Assembly: GCF_009827325.1 (NCBI RefSeq)
Contig: NZ_WTYC01000001.1
Coordinates: forward strand, 831,916-895,915
Source of the DNA: Qipengyuania vulgaris
GTDB lineage: Bacteria; Pseudomonadota; Alphaproteobacteria; Sphingomonadales; Sphingomonadaceae
Length of the DNA stretch: 64,000 bases
Reading direction: 5' to 3'
Part shown: piece after piece, positions 27,175-37,646 of the stretch
How positions within the stretch are numbered: position 1 is the stretch's first letter
How the letters are laid out: each line of letters opens with the position of its first letter
Translations under genes and position numbers: made by a program
Notes under the pieces: model-generated
The model's database searches: none
What the model saw: the letters and a program-made list of their open reading frames with translations, nothing else
Told to the model about the DNA's origin: nothing

Positions 27175-29777
27175 CGTTCGGCAGTCGCCATATCGACACC
27201 GCGGCGGCCCGCATAGTCCTCGAGCTGATCGCGCCCAATGCGCGCTACTCCGAAATACTGCGCTTCGGGATGGCCGAAGTAGAAACCGCTGACAGCTGAG
27301 GTGGGCAGCATCGCGAAATTCTCGGTCAGTTCGAGACCCGCATTCTGCTCCACACCAAGCAAATCGAAGAGGATTGGCTTCAAGCTGTGATCGGGACACG
27401 CCGGATAACCCGGTGCCGGCCTGATCCCGCGATACTGCTCCTTGATCAGCGCTTCGTTGGTGAGCTGCTCTTGCGGCGCGTACCCCCAAAGCTCGGTGCG
27501 AACATGCCGGTGCAGAGCTTCCGCGAACGCCTCGGCGAAACGGTCTGCCAAGGCCTTCAGAAGGATGTCGGAATAATCGTCCTTGTCCTCGAGGAAACGC
27601 TTGGAATGTTCCTCGATGCCGTGGATCCCCACGGCGAAACCGCCGATCCAGTCGCCTGCCGGATCGATGAAATCGGCCAGGCACATATTGGCGCGGTCGC
27701 GCGACTTCTTGACCTGCTGGCGCAGGAAGGGGAGAACCGTATGCGTTTCTCCCTCCGCATCGTGAATGGTAACATCGTCGCCGTCGCGCGCGCAGGGCCA
27801 GAAGCCCGCGACACCCTTAGCCGTCAGCCATTTACCTTCGATAATCCGGTCGAGCATGGCATCGGCATCGGCCTTGAGTTGGCGCGCGGTTTCGCCAACC
27901 ACCTCATCGTCGAGGATCTTGGGATATGTGCCGTGCAATTCCCATGCCCGGAAGAACGGTGTCCAGTCGATGTACTCGCGCAGGTCGGCGAGCGGCCAGT
28001 CGTCGAATGCATGGACGCCGGGATTGAGCGGCGGCGCTGCCTTGTCCGATAAATAGGCATCGAAGAAATTGGCGCGTGCATCCTCCAGTGAAAGCAACAC
28101 GCTCTGGGTCTTGCCCTCACGTGCTTCGCGCACTTTCACATATTCGGCTGCAGTCGTCTCGACGAACTCGTCTCTCTGGGTATCGGAGAGAAGGCGGCTG
28201 GCTACTCCTACCGCGCGGCTTGCGTCGAGGACGTGGATTACCGGCCCATCATAGGCAGGATCGATGCGCAACGCGGTGTGAACCTTGCTGGTGGTGGCCC
28301 CGCCAATCAGCAGCGGCAGGTCCATGTCTGCAGCCTTCATTTCCTCGGCAACGGTGACCATCTCGTCGAGCGACGGTGTGATGAGACCCGACAGCCCGAT
28401 CATATCCGCTTTCTCTGCGCGTGCGGTTTCGAGGATCTTCGACCAGGGAACCATGACCCCAAGATCAATGACGTCATAGCCGTTGCACTGCAGGACCACG
28501 CCCACGATGTTCTTGCCAATGTCGTGGACGTCGCCCTTGACCGTGGCCATCACGATCTTGCCCTTGGCCTTGCGTTCCTTTTCCGGAAGCAGGTCCTTCT
28601 CAGCCTCGATGAAAGGGATGAGGTGCGCGACGGCCTTCTTCATGACGCGGGCGGACTTCACCACCTGGGGCAGGAACATCTTGCCGCTGCCGAACAGGTC
28701 ACCGACGACGTTCATGCCGTCCATCAGCGGGCCTTCGATAACCTCGATCGGGCGCCCACCAGAGGCCTTCACCAACTCGCGCGCTTCTTCGGTATCGTCG
28801 ACCACATGCGCGTCGATACCCTTGACCAGAGCATGTTCGAGCCGCCGCTGGACAGGCCATCCGCGCCATTCCTCCGCGGCCTTCTCATCCGCCGCGCTCT
28901 TGCCGCGATAGCTTTCGGCAAGGTTGATCAGCCTTTCGGTCGCATCCGGTCGGCGCATGAGGATCACATCCTCGCAGGCTTCGCGCAGTTCGGGATCAAT
29001 CTGGTCGTAGACATCCAGCTGGCCCGCATTGACGATCGCCATGTCGAGCCCTGCCGGGATCGCGTGAAACAGGAACACCGAATGCATGGCGCGGCGCACC
29101 GTTTCGTTGCCGCGGAAGCTGAAGCTCAGGTTTGAAAGGCCGCCGCTCGTCTTGGCGTGCGGGCAACGCTGCTTGATTTCCTGTACCGCCTCGAGAAAGT
29201 CCAAGCCGTAACGGTCATGCTCTTCAATCCCCGTCGCGACCGCGAAGATGTTGGGATCGAAGATGATATCCTCTGGCGGAAAACCCATACCGGCAAGCAG
29301 GTCATAGGCCCGGCTGCAGATTTCGACCTTGCGCTCTTTAGTATCGGCCTGTCCGGTCTCGTCGAAGGCCATCACTACGACGGCAGCCCCATAATCCATG
29401 CATTTGCGGGCATGTTCGAGGAAGGCGTTCTCACCCTCTTTCATGCTGATCGAATTGACGATCGGCTTACCGGAAACGCATTTCAGGCCTGCCTCGATCA
29501 CCTCCCATTTGGAGCTGTCGATCATCACCGGCACGCGTGCGATATCGGGCTCTGCGGCGATCAGCTTGAGGAAGGTCGTCATCGCATGTTCGGCGTCGAG
29601 CAGGCCCTCGTCCATGTTGACGTCGATCACCTGTGCGCCATTGTCCACCTGGTCGCGTGCGACTTCGACGGCGGTTTCGTAATCGTCTGCGAGGATCAAT
29701 TTCTTGAACCGTGCAGAGCCGGTCACATTGGTGCGTTCGCCGATATTGACGAAGCGGGCTGTGGTCAGGTTACTCAT
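27150..29777 (-). CDS. metH: Cobalamin-dependent methionine synthase, folate/B12/activation modules
   Basis: 875 residues beginning with the pterin-binding domain ([17 protein letters not shown]...[12 protein letters not shown]). This is followed by the cobalamin domain with the B12-ligand motif [26 protein letters not shown] (His about 415) and the reactivation domain YGAPQE-like [37 protein letters not shown]. The homocysteine/zinc module is encoded separately just upstream, sharing one base (TGATG). Together the two proteins equal one classical MetH. Confidence 0.94.
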   Translation of the reverse strand: MSNLTTARFVNIGERTNVTGSARFKKLILADDYETAVEVARDQVDNGAQVIDVNMDEGLLDAEHAMTTFLKLIAAEPDIARVPVMIDSSKWEVIEAGLKCVSGKPIVNSISMKEGENAFLEHARKCMDYGAAVVVMAFDETGQADTKERKVEICSRAYDLLAGMGFPPEDIIFDPNIFAVATGIEEHDRYGLDFLEAVQEIKQRCPHAKTSGGLSNLSFSFRGNETVRRAMHSVFLFHAIPAGLDMAIVNAGQLDVYDQIDPELREACEDVILMRRPDATERLINLAESYRGKSAADEKAAEEWRGWPVQRRLEHALVKGIDAHVVDDTEEARELVKASGGRPIEVIEGPLMDGMNVVGDLFGSGKMFLPQVVKSARVMKKAVAHLIPFIEAEKDLLPEKERKAKGKIVMATVKGDVHDIGKNIVGVVLQCNGYDVIDLGVMVPWSKILETARAEKADMIGLSGLITPSLDEMVTVAEEMKAADMDLPLLIGGATTSKVHTALRIDPAYDGPVIHVLDASRAVGVASRLLSDTQRDEFVETTAAEYVKVREAREGKTQSVLLSLEDARANFFDAYLSDKAAPPLNPGVHAFDDWPLADLREYIDWTPFFRAWELHGTYPKILDDEVVGETARQLKADADAMLDRIIEGKWLTAKGVAGFWPCARDGDDVTIHDAEGETHTVLPFLRQQVKKSRDRANMCLADFIDPAGDWIGGFAVGIHGIEEHSKRFLEDKDDYSDILLKALADRFAEAFAEALHRHVRTELWGYAPQEQLTNEALIKEQYRGIRPAPGYPACPDHSLKPILFDLLGVEQNAGLELTENFAMLPTSAVSGFYFGHPEAQYFGVARIGRDQLEDYAGRRGVDMATAERWLRPNLD

Positions 29778-30817
29778 CAGGCGGCAATCGTGAAGGGTTC
29801 AAGGCCGGCGAGGCGCATGTTCGGTCCGATGCGGGGCGGCTTTCTCGGCGCGATGCCGGAGACGGCCTTCGCCATCGCGGCAATATGCTCGGGAGTAGAC
29901 CCGCAACAGCCCCCAAGCGCATTGATGCGGCCACCGTCGGCCCACACCTTGGTTAGCGCCGCGGTCGTTTCCGGCACTTCGTCATATTCGCCAAGATCGT
30001 TGGGCAGGCCCGCATTGGGGTACGCCATGAGATAGGTGTCGGCGATGTCCGAAAGTATCTGGACATGTGGCCGCAATTGCTCAGCGCCGAAGCTGCAGTT
30101 GAGGCCGATGGTGAGCGGTTTTGCGTGTCGCACGGTATACCAGAAGGCTTCGACCGTGTGGCCGGAAAGGTTGCGCCCGGAAAGGTCGGTGAGGGTAAGC
30201 GAAATCATCAGCGGGATGTCGCGCTCAAGCTCGCGTTCCAGCTGCTTCACCGCCATGATCGCCGCCTTGCAGTTGAGCGTATCGAATACGGTTTCGATCA
30301 GGATGAAGTCTGCCCCGCCCTCGATCAGTGCCCGGGATTGCTCGACGTAGACCTCGACGATCTCGCCGAAGCTCACCTCGCGAAAGCCGGGGTCTTCGAC
30401 ATCGGGAGACAATGAAAGCGTCTTGTTGGTCGGCCCGACTGCACCTGCGACAAACCGCGGAATCCCATCGGTGCGGGCGTCGATCGCTTCACGAGTTATC
30501 CTCGCGGCGGCGAAGTTGATATCGTGGACGAGCCCTTGCGCGCCGTAATCGGCCTGGCTGATGCGGTTGGCATTGAAGGTATTGGTGGCGAGGATGTGTG
30601 CCCCTGCATCGATGTAGCTGTCGCAAATCCGCCGAATGACGTGTGGCTGGGTCAGGTTGACGAGATCGTTATTGCCCTTCTGGTCGTCCGCCAGCCCGGT
30701 GTCGCCTGCATAGTCTTCCGGTGCCAGTTTCGCGCGCTGGATCTCGGTGCCGTAAGGCCCGTCCTTGATGAGGATCTGCTTCGCCGCAGCGGTTTCGAAT
30801 TCGTGCCTTTTGGACAT
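29777..30817 (-). CDS. Homocysteine S-methyltransferase module of split methionine synthase
   Basis: 346 residues from ATG 30817 ([27 protein letters not shown]). The zinc cysteines are in [13 protein letters not shown] and [11 protein letters not shown]. It is the first barrel of MetH: it activates homocysteine with zinc and receives methyl from B12 on the partner protein encoded by the next gene. Four bases separate it from metF. The TGATG junction with the next gene implies coupled translation in equal amounts. Confidence 0.93.
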   Translation of the reverse strand: MSKRHEFETAAAKQILIKDGPYGTEIQRAKLAPEDYAGDTGLADDQKGNNDLVNLTQPHVIRRICDSYIDAGAHILATNTFNANRISQADYGAQGLVHDINFAAARITREAIDARTDGIPRFVAGAVGPTNKTLSLSPDVEDPGFREVSFGEIVEVYVEQSRALIEGGADFILIETVFDTLNCKAAIMAVKQLERELERDIPLMISLTLTDLSGRNLSGHTVEAFWYTVRHAKPLTIGLNCSFGAEQLRPHVQILSDIADTYLMAYPNAGLPNDLGEYDEVPETTAALTKVWADGGRINALGGCCGSTPEHIAAMAKAVSGIAPRKPPRIGPNMRLAGLEPFTIAA

Positions 30818-30821
30818 TGCT

Positions 30822-31742
30822 TTACGCTTTCGGGCGCAGGCCGAGCATGTGACAGATCGCATAGCTCAGCTCGGCGCGGTTGAGGGTGTAGAAATGGAAC
30901 TGCCGGACGCCGCCCGCATAGAGACGGCGGCACATTTCAGCGGCAATAGTGGCGCTGACGAGCTGGCGCGCCTCGGGTCTCTCATCCAGGCCGTCGAACA
31001 AGCCTCCCATCCACTCGGGAATGGCCGTACCGCAAAGGCCGGACATGCGCTGGACCGCCGCGAAACTCAGGACCGGCATGATACCAGGAACGATCTCGCC
31101 CTCGATTCCGGCAGCAGCCGTCTTGTCGCGAAAGTCGAAGAAGCATTCCGGCTCGAAGAAGAACTGGGTAATGGCGCGTGTCGCACCCGCATCGAACTTG
31201 CGCTTGAGGTTATCGAGGTCTGTCTGCCGGTCCGACGAGTCCGGATGCACCTCGGGATAGGCGGCAACCGAGATTTCGAAATCGGCGATTTTCTTCAGAC
31301 CGGCAATCAGGTCGGCAGCATTTTCGTAGCCACCCGGATGCGGAGCATACCCTTGCGAGCCACTGGGCGCATCGCCGCGCAGGGCCACGATATGGCGCAC
31401 GCCCTCCTCCCAATATTCCCGGGCTACCTGATCGACTTCCTCACGGGTCGCGTCGACGCATGTCAGGTGAGCTGCGGCGGGAATTGCCGTTTCGTTCACG
31501 ATGCGCCGAACCGCCTGATGGGTGCGTTCGCGGGTCGAACCACCCGCTCCGTAGGTTACCGAGAGAAAGCGGGGATTCAACGGAGCCAGGGTTTCGACGC
31601 TTTGCCAAAGAGTCTCGCCCATTTTCTCGGTTTTCGGCGGGAAGAATTCGAAGCTGACCTCGATATCGCCGGGCAGACCGGAGAAAAGCGGTCTTTCCAA
31701 TGCCCGCTGCGCTTCGCGCATCTGATCGAGAGTGGGGCTCAT
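30822..31742 (-). CDS. metF: Methylenetetrahydrofolate reductase
   Basis: 306 residues from ATG 31742, which overlaps the sahR stop (ATGA); an upstream in-frame start at 31778 lies inside sahR. Motifs: VSFEFFPPKTEKMGETLW (catalytic Glu), FLSVTYGAGGSTRERT, HLTCVDATREEV and ALRGDAP. It reduces 5,10-methylene-THF to 5-methyl-THF, the methyl donor for the split MetH encoded downstream. Same operon as the SahR-type regulator. Confidence 0.95.
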   Translation of the reverse strand: MSPTLDQMREAQRALERPLFSGLPGDIEVSFEFFPPKTEKMGETLWQSVETLAPLNPRFLSVTYGAGGSTRERTHQAVRRIVNETAIPAAAHLTCVDATREEVDQVAREYWEEGVRHIVALRGDAPSGSQGYAPHPGGYENAADLIAGLKKIADFEISVAAYPEVHPDSSDRQTDLDNLKRKFDAGATRAITQFFFEPECFFDFRDKTAAAGIEGEIVPGIMPVLSFAAVQRMSGLCGTAIPEWMGGLFDGLDERPEARQLVSATIAAEMCRRLYAGGVRQFHFYTLNRAELSYAICHMLGLRPKA

Positions 31743-32722
31743 CCAACTGTCCTTTCCGAACCGCGGCGGCGGTTGCACACCCAGATTTTCACGCCGATCT
31801 CACCATCGTCGAGCGAGATCGGTTCTCGCGGATCGAAACCCGCATCATCAAGTAGCTCATGCATATGCCCGTCGGCGAAACCCAACCTAGCGTGGGCGTG
31901 CTTCTCGCGAAGCTCCTCCCGCTGATGAGCGGCAAAGTCGACAATCGCAATTCGCCCTCCTGCCCGCGTCACCCTCGCCGCTTCGCACAACGCGGCTGCC
32001 GGACTGGTCGCAAAATGCAGGACCTGGTGAAACAGGACGGTGTCGAAACTGTCGGGCGCAAAGGGCAGGCTTGCAAAGTCCCCCTGTATGACCTCGACCC
32101 GCGCGGCAGGCAGGTGCTGCAGCTTGGCCCGGGCCAGCCGCAGCATGGCGAGGCTCTTGTCCAGAGCGACGATGTGGTCTGCCTTTTCCGCGAAAAGTTC
32201 GGCCATGCGCCCCGTACCTGTGCCGATATCGAGCAGGCGGCCCAGCGTTGTTTCGCCGAGCGCCTTGGCGAGTGCCTCTTCGACCAGTTCATCGGAAGAG
32301 TGAAGACGCCGCAGTTCATCCCAGTCGTGGGCATGATCGGCGAAATACTCCTGCGCCTGCGCTTCGCGAGACGCACGGATCTCCGAAAGCCTTCGACGAT
32401 CGCCTTCGCATTGTTCACCAAAAGCCGTGTCGAACGTTTCGAACCGGGCGAGAAACTGGCCGAGATCGGAACGGATTGCGGGCGCGTCTTCGCCATCACC
32501 CCGGGCGCGCAGGAAAATCCAGCTCCCCTCGCGTCGACGCTCCGCAAGCCCGGCATCGCACAGTATGCCCACATGGCGTGAAACGCGCGGCTGGCTTTGG
32601 CCGAGTACCTGCGCAATTTCACCAACCGCCAGCTCCATCGAACCGAGAAGCCGCATGATCCGCAGCCGCGTCGGATCCGCCAAGGCACGAAAGATGACTT
32701 CGGTACGCATCGCCGGGAACAT
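31739..32722 (-). CDS. sahR: SahR-type ArsR-family regulator fused to a SAM/SAH-binding methyltransferase domain
   Basis: 327 residues. N-terminal winged helix (FRALADPTRLRIMRLLGSMELAVGEIAQVLGQSQPRVSRHVGIL...) as in ArsR repressors, then a class I methyltransferase fold with GRLLDIGTGTGRMAELFAEKA and FDTVLFHQVLHF. Known SahR proteins repress SAM-cycle genes (metF, metH, ahcY) and release DNA when the methyltransferase-like domain binds S-adenosylhomocysteine. First gene of sahR-metF-metH. The ATG at 32722 lies inside a perfect palindrome; an ATG at 32710 is an alternative start. Neither has a clear ribosome site. Confidence 0.85.
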   Translation of the reverse strand: MFPAMRTEVIFRALADPTRLRIMRLLGSMELAVGEIAQVLGQSQPRVSRHVGILCDAGLAERRREGSWIFLRARGDGEDAPAIRSDLGQFLARFETFDTAFGEQCEGDRRRLSEIRASREAQAQEYFADHAHDWDELRRLHSSDELVEEALAKALGETTLGRLLDIGTGTGRMAELFAEKADHIVALDKSLAMLRLARAKLQHLPAARVEVIQGDFASLPFAPDSFDTVLFHQVLHFATSPAAALCEAARVTRAGGRIAIVDFAAHQREELREKHAHARLGFADGHMHELLDDAGFDPREPISLDDGEIGVKIWVCNRRRGSERTVG

Positions 32723-32740
32723 ATAAAGATATTTTTATAT
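32721..32740. promoter_or_regulatory. Predicted SahR operator
   Basis: ATATAAAGATATTTTTATAT is an inverted repeat with 7-bp arms ATATAAA/TTTATAT around an AT-rich centre. It closely resembles the ATAT-rich SahR sites described in Proteobacteria. It covers the start of sahR, so the operon would be autorepressed, with the promoter -10 probably within it. The degenerate GH3 gene diverges 260 bp away and could share the site. Confidence 0.75.
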
Positions 32741-33002
32741 CCGTAAACGATGGATGGCAAAGCATTGCTTGCCTTGGTGCGAACTGGTGTTTCGGGCTCT
32801 CGCTTACCGGATATTCACCATTTTCTCCCACCCTTGCGTATCGCCCGCAAGGACTCAGCGCCTCGCGGTCATCCAACCACGGGTTTCGCCCCCGGACGAA
32901 CAGCTGAGTCCGGGCGCAGCTAGATGGAGGCAACGTGCGCAATCGAAGCCGGACATCACTCCGCATCGCTCCCGCATGCCTGGCTATCCGAGCGAGGATC
33001 TG

Positions 33003-35042
33003 ATGATCCAGCCTGCGACAGATACGGAATGCCAGCGGCTGATCGCCGATCTCCTGGTCTACATGTCTCCGCTGGAAAAGGCCGGACAGTTGACGATGCG
33101 GCCTGCTCCCCCTGCCGACGATCAAGGTGAAATGGAGCGGCTCGCGACTGAGGTTCGCGCGGGACGGATTGGATCAATCAGCGGAATCCAAAATCACGAA
33201 CAGGCCGACTATTTCCAGAATGTCGCCCAGACCCAGTCGCGTCTCGGCATTCCTCTACTCTTCCCGGCAGAAACCGGGACCGGAATCGATACGATCTTTC
33301 CCACGGCATTCGCCGGAAGCTCCAGCTGGGATATGAATGCCATCGAAGCTTCGGAAGCCGCCATTGCGCAGGAAGCCGATCAGCGCGGCATAAACTGGGC
33401 ATTTAGCCCCGAGGTCATTCTGAGCAATGCGCGTGAGGCGCCTGCGGACACGTGCGGGCAGGATACGCACTTGGCCGCAAGCATAGCTGCGGCACGGATC
33501 CGCGGATTGCAGCAGGCGGACACGAGGGGCGCCTTCACCCTGCTCTCCTGCCTGGATCTTTCGGCGGTCGTTGCAAGCCGTGGAAAGGAAGGCAATGCGG
33601 TTTGGCCGACGAGAGCGCTGGAGATTGCGCTCGCCGCTATCAGGGACGCAAATGTCGGGTCGATTGCCATCGGCGCCACAGACGGTGATACGAAGCGTGA
33701 AGTGGACATGGCCTTTGGATTCCTGAAAGGGCCGGGGGGCTTCGACGGCATATGGCTTAGCGAATGGGACGAGCTTGCAGGCGAACTGACGGCTTCCGAA
33801 ATTGCGGGCCTGCGCGAAGGCATGTCGGCGGATTTGCTGGTGTCTGCAATCGATCAGGGGCTGATTTCTTCAGAGCGTCTTGATTCCATGGTCTCACGAG
33901 TACTGCGCGCAAAATTCCGTCTTGGCCTGCTTAGAGCAGCCTTGTCCTCCAGCCTGCCCCGGCAGGCCAGCACCTTGCCCACTCCGATTCACAATCGCGA
34001 AATCGCACTCGAACTCGCGCGGCGATCCCCCGTACTTCTCCGTAACGAGCCGCCATTGCTGCCGCTGGGGATCGATGCAGGGGATATACTTCTGGTGGGT
34101 CCCGCCGCCTCCGATCGATCGGCACCGCTCGCCGGCAGAGAAGGTATCGCAGCAAGCATTATCGACGGGTTTGAACAACTCGGCGTGCCGCATCGCTATG
34201 TATCGGGCCTTGCGTTGCGCGGCGGCGGAACGGCGCCGGGAGACATGATTGCCGCCGACCGCATGGCGATCGGGATGGCGATAGAAGCGGCGAAACGGGC
34301 GGGAACGGTCGTGCTGGCTCTCGCCGGCACCGCCTCCGGCGAACTCGGAGAAGCGAACGAGCAACTGATGTACGCGCTGTCTGCCGCCAATCCGCGGCTG
34401 GTGCTGGTGACCATGGGGCCGCGGCCGATCGATCCGCGGATTTCGGGACGATCCCTCCCCTGCATCCTGCATGCCGGCCAGTTGGGCACGATGAGTGGCC
34501 ACGCCATTGCAGAGTTGCTGACCGCCGAATCTTCTCCCAGCGGTAAACTGTCCATGGGAATATTTTCGCCCGACGGGGCAGTCATGCTCCCCTTCGGCCA
34601 CGGCCATACGTATGCCGACTTTGCCCTCACCGACTTCACTATCGAATTGGGGCGGGACCGTTTCTATGCCATCGCCCAGCTTCACAACACGGGAACTTGC
34701 GAAGGGACTGAAACCGTTCAACTCTACATCGCGCGCCGTACGGTGGACGACGGGGTGCCATCGAAGCACATGCCTCTCGCCGATTTCCAGCGAGTGCGGC
34801 TTCGGCCAGGCGAACGAGAAACCCTCACCATCGAAATCGGCCGGGAGGAACTGGGAGCACATCAGCCCGATGGCAGCTTCCGGATCGAAGGGGGAACCTT
34901 CGATGTTTTTCTTGGCCTGAGCAGCGAGAGGGGAATTGCCGGCAGGATCACGCTTTCTGAGCAGATGGCCCGCGCCATGACAGCACAAGGCATACACCCG
35001 AGCCCGACTCTAGGTGCATTTGGCACTCTCAGGAGTGCCTAG
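33003..35042 (+). CDS. Glycoside hydrolase family 3-like protein with altered catalytic residues
   Basis: 679 residues from ATG 33003 (GAGGATCTG before it); the frame stays open upstream to 32754 without family similarity. GH3 layout is visible: N-terminal barrel start YMSPLEKAGQLTM, C-terminal alpha/beta domain (ELARRSPVLLRNEPPLLPLG...ILLVGPAASDR, SSPSGKLSMGIF) and a fibronectin-like end (VQLYIARRTVDDGVPSKHMPLADFQRVRLRPGE). The nucleophile motif normally G-F-x-G-x-x-x-S-D-W reads GGFDGIWLSEWDEL, with Glu for Asp. The K-H-F substrate motif is not found. No signal peptide. Likely inactive or altered specificity. Confidence 0.75.
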   Translation: MIQPATDTECQRLIADLLVYMSPLEKAGQLTMRPAPPADDQGEMERLATEVRAGRIGSISGIQNHEQADYFQNVAQTQSRLGIPLLFPAETGTGIDTIFPTAFAGSSSWDMNAIEASEAAIAQEADQRGINWAFSPEVILSNAREAPADTCGQDTHLAASIAAARIRGLQQADTRGAFTLLSCLDLSAVVASRGKEGNAVWPTRALEIALAAIRDANVGSIAIGATDGDTKREVDMAFGFLKGPGGFDGIWLSEWDELAGELTASEIAGLREGMSADLLVSAIDQGLISSERLDSMVSRVLRAKFRLGLLRAALSSSLPRQASTLPTPIHNREIALELARRSPVLLRNEPPLLPLGIDAGDILLVGPAASDRSAPLAGREGIAASIIDGFEQLGVPHRYVSGLALRGGGTAPGDMIAADRMAIGMAIEAAKRAGTVVLALAGTASGELGEANEQLMYALSAANPRLVLVTMGPRPIDPRISGRSLPCILHAGQLGTMSGHAIAELLTAESSPSGKLSMGIFSPDGAVMLPFGHGHTYADFALTDFTIELGRDRFYAIAQLHNTGTCEGTETVQLYIARRTVDDGVPSKHMPLADFQRVRLRPGERETLTIEIGREELGAHQPDGSFRIEGGTFDVFLGLSSERGIAGRITLSEQMARAMTAQGIHPSPTLGAFGTLRSA

Positions 35043-36037
35043 CGCCGCCCGTCCTCATCCAGCAACACAAGCAATGCAAAGCTCGCCAGCCAGTGTTCGC
35101 CGGCATAATCGCCCGTGACATGGTCGATTGCCGCTGCCAGATGGTCCGACGCACGGTTTTCCAGCATTTCCCGAGCTTCGTGCGGTCCCATGGCGGAAGC
35201 AATCTCCCGCAGCGCCCACGACCGGCTGAGGTTGAGGCCATCCAGGTGCGCGATCTTGCCGTCACTACGATCGGAGACAGTGACAGGCACGCACTCGCGG
35301 GCCAGCCAGCCGTTTTCGAGCACCAGCTTTTCGAACCACGGAACGAACAGGCCGTGCGGCATGACCCTGCTCATCAACATGGCAGCGGAAAGTGCGGGCG
35401 AAAGAAATTCGTCTCCGCCAGGCTCCCAACCCGAATAGGCTTGCCGCTGGCCAAAAGCGGCAAGCGCCCACTCGTCGATGACCGATAGCAATTTCACATC
35501 CCGCCTTTCGGCCCAGGCACGTGCCAGCAGAAGGGCAAAACCCGTGTTGAAGTGCGTGCCAACGGTGATCGGATAAGTCAGGATGCGAAGGTAATCTTCC
35601 ATCCGCGCAGCGATCGCACGAGCGAGCGGCTCCATCTTCGCGGCCCATTCGCGATCGCCATGCCGCTCGGCTTCGTGGTGCAGGAAGAGCAGCCATGCCC
35701 AGCCATAAGGACGCTCGAAGCCGCGCGCTTCGGGCCGCTGGAGATAGGCCAGTTCGATGCGCAGTTTTTCCGCGGTGAAAGTTTCTTCGGCAAGCGTTTC
35801 GATCTCGTGGGCTTCGGGCATGTCGGGGAACTTCCGGCGCAGCGTCAGCAGCGTCCACCAGCCGTGGACACAGCTGTGCCAGTCGAAACTGCCGAAAAAG
35901 ACCGGGTGCAGCGTCCGCGGTGGCCGCACATCCGCCTCGCTGGCCATCACATGGTCGAGCTTGTGGGGAAATTCCTGTCCCACATGGCCGAGAGCGATGC
36001 GCGCAAAAGCGCGGGCGATACCTTGCGTCAATTCCAC
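35039..36037 (-). CDS. DUF2891 family protein
   Basis: 332 residues from GTG 36037 (VELTQGIARAFARIALGHVGQEFPHKLDHVM), overlapping the end of the DUF979 gene by 10 bp; an ATG at 36076 would add 13 residues deep in that gene. Conserved blocks: LHPVFFGSFDWHSCVHGWWTLLTL, GFERPYGWAWLLFLHHEA, YPITVGTHFNTGFALLLA and SGWEPGGDEFLSPAL. An alpha/alpha-barrel-like enzyme of unknown function is plausible. DUF2891 is often found with DUF969/DUF979 and pyroglutamate genes. Last gene of the 5-oxoprolinase operon. Confidence 0.85.
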   Translation of the reverse strand: MELTQGIARAFARIALGHVGQEFPHKLDHVMASEADVRPPRTLHPVFFGSFDWHSCVHGWWTLLTLRRKFPDMPEAHEIETLAEETFTAEKLRIELAYLQRPEARGFERPYGWAWLLFLHHEAERHGDREWAAKMEPLARAIAARMEDYLRILTYPITVGTHFNTGFALLLARAWAERRDVKLLSVIDEWALAAFGQRQAYSGWEPGGDEFLSPALSAAMLMSRVMPHGLFVPWFEKLVLENGWLARECVPVTVSDRSDGKIAHLDGLNLSRSWALREIASAMGPHEAREMLENRASDHLAAAIDHVTGDYAGEHWLASFALLVLLDEDGRR

Positions 36038-36978
36038 AATATGAATGCCCCAAAGTAAATGATCGCGACATTGCATAGCCAGAGAGGGATGGCCGTGCCG
36101 ATCTGCTGGCGGATCACGGCGTTCTGATCCTTCAGTTCGAGCAGAGCTGCGGGTACGATATTGAAATTGGCAGCCATGGGGGTCATCAATGTGCCGCAGA
36201 ATCCCGCGAGCATTCCCACCGCTCCGATGACAGCCGGATTGCCGCCATAGGTCTCCACCAGCAGCGGAATGCCGATTGCCGCTGCCATCACGGGAAATGC
36301 GGCAAACGCGTTGCCCATGATCATTGTGAAAAGCGCCATGCCCAGGGTGAAGACGATGACGGTCAGGAAAATGCTGCCATCGGGGATGAGGTCCGCAGCG
36401 ACCCCGCCGATTATCTCTCCCACTCCGGCCAGCGCGAAGACCGCGCCGAGAGCTGCCAGCATCTGAGGCAATATGGCGGCCCAGCCGATCGAATCCAGCA
36501 GGCGTCGCCCCTCTTCGGCTGGCGCCAGCAGCGGGGGCTTCAACCATACCATGGCCACGACCAGCGCGATCAGGACACCGACGCCGAACAGGATCAATGT
36601 CTCGCGCCGCGGTTCGAACAGGCCGGTCTCGCTGAGGGGTGTGTAGTTATAGAGCAGCGTACCCGCGACCGCGGTGAGCGGCACGATGAGAGCAGGGACG
36701 AACAGCTTGTTACCGAGCGCCCTGGATGCCTTGGCGCGATCTTCGATACCGGTGGTGGCAGGATCGCTTCGCTTCAGCCCTCCCACACCGGCGATCGCGA
36801 CCAGTGCCAGTACCAGCAAGCCATTCGCGAGGTCGGACAGATGGCTGCCAAGGAGGAAACTCGCCGAAAGCAATCCCCAAAACGCGGCATTGCCGACCAA
36901 CCTGTTGCGCAGGCTGAGCAGCGACCAGATCGCGAAAAAAACGCCCGCAAGGATATAGAGCCATTCATAGGTGATCAC
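36028..36978 (-). CDS. DUF979 family membrane protein, permease subunit
   Basis: 316 residues, about nine hydrophobic segments. Family-typical stretches: WLYILAGVFFAIWSLLSLRNR, GVGVLIALVVAMVWLKPP, GNAFAAFPVMAAAIGIPLLVETYGGNPAVIGAVGMLAGFCGTLMTPMAANFNIVPAALLEL. The last block resembles the substrate-binding loops of ion-coupled carriers. It overlaps DUF969 upstream by 4 bp. With DUF969 it probably forms a two-part transporter for 5-oxoproline or a related compound; this is inference from linkage. Confidence 0.85.
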   Translation of the reverse strand: MITYEWLYILAGVFFAIWSLLSLRNRLVGNAAFWGLLSASFLLGSHLSDLANGLLVLALVAIAGVGGLKRSDPATTGIEDRAKASRALGNKLFVPALIVPLTAVAGTLLYNYTPLSETGLFEPRRETLILFGVGVLIALVVAMVWLKPPLLAPAEEGRRLLDSIGWAAILPQMLAALGAVFALAGVGEIIGGVAADLIPDGSIFLTVIVFTLGMALFTMIMGNAFAAFPVMAAAIGIPLLVETYGGNPAVIGAVGMLAGFCGTLMTPMAANFNIVPAALLELKDQNAVIRQQIGTAIPLWLCNVAIIYFGAFILWN

Positions 36979-37646
36979 TTCGCGGCCCTCCCCAGTTTCC
37001 GGTCGAGGGCGCGGATTCGCCAGCTGTGAATGATGAAGGCACAGATTGCGGTCGGGATCGCCCAGACGGAAAGCTGCAGCGGCGTGAGCGGGTAACCGTA
37101 GCTTTCGAAGACACCCTGAATCAGCAGGATCGAGGCGATGGCGAAGAAGATGTCCTCGCCGAAGAACAGCCCGACATTGTCGGTTGCAGCGGACATGGCG
37201 AGCACCTTCTCGCGGTCGTCTTCCGCCAGCCTGCCGTGCGATTTTTCCGCCGCCGCTTCGGCCATCGGCGCGACCAGTGGACGAACCGCCTGAGGATGGC
37301 CGCCAATATCCTTCATGCCGAGCGCAGCGGTCAGCTGGCGGAAAAGCAGGTAGAAGGTCAGCAGCTTGCCCATGGTGGCGCCGCGGACGCTTTCGATCAC
37401 CGCCCGCGCGCGCTGTTGCAGCCCATACCTTTCAAGCAATCCGATCACGGGCAGGATGATCCAGGTTACCGAGATATAGCGATTGTCGTTGAATGCCCGG
37501 CCCAGCGCCTCGATCACGGCGACGAAATCGAGGCCTGCCAAGAGACCCGTTGCGAGTGCCGAGCCGACCACGACGAACAGCGGATTGAAGCGCAGCGCAA
37601 AGCCAATCACAACCAGCGCGATGCCCAGCAAGGGCCAGTAATTCAT
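36975..37646 (-). CDS. DUF969 family membrane protein, permease subunit
   Basis: 223 residues, about five hydrophobic segments. [63 protein letters not shown] and [30 protein letters not shown] mark DUF969. It overlaps the oxoprolinase stop (ATGA) and DUF979 (ATGA), so all are coupled. The DUF969/DUF979 pair behaves as halves of one carrier in many genomes. Confidence 0.86.
   Translation of the reverse strand: MNYWPLLGIALVVIGFALRFNPLFVVVGSALATGLLAGLDFVAVIEALGRAFNDNRYISVTWIILPVIGLLERYGLQQRARAVIESVRGATMGKLLTFYLLFRQLTAALGMKDIGGHPQAVRPLVAPMAEAAAEKSHGRLAEDDREKVLAMSAATDNVGLFFGEDIFFAIASILLIQGVFESYGYPLTPLQLSVWAIPTAICAFIIHSWRIRALDRKLGRAAK

Noticed and set aside
26233..27684. Single 483-residue reading of the TauE gene
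   Set aside because: The first 170 codons are the out-of-frame metH end; the carrier begins at 27174.
32754..33002. N-terminal extension of the GH3-like protein
   Set aside because: Residues before 33003 show no GH3 similarity or signal peptide, and a better ribosome site precedes 33003.
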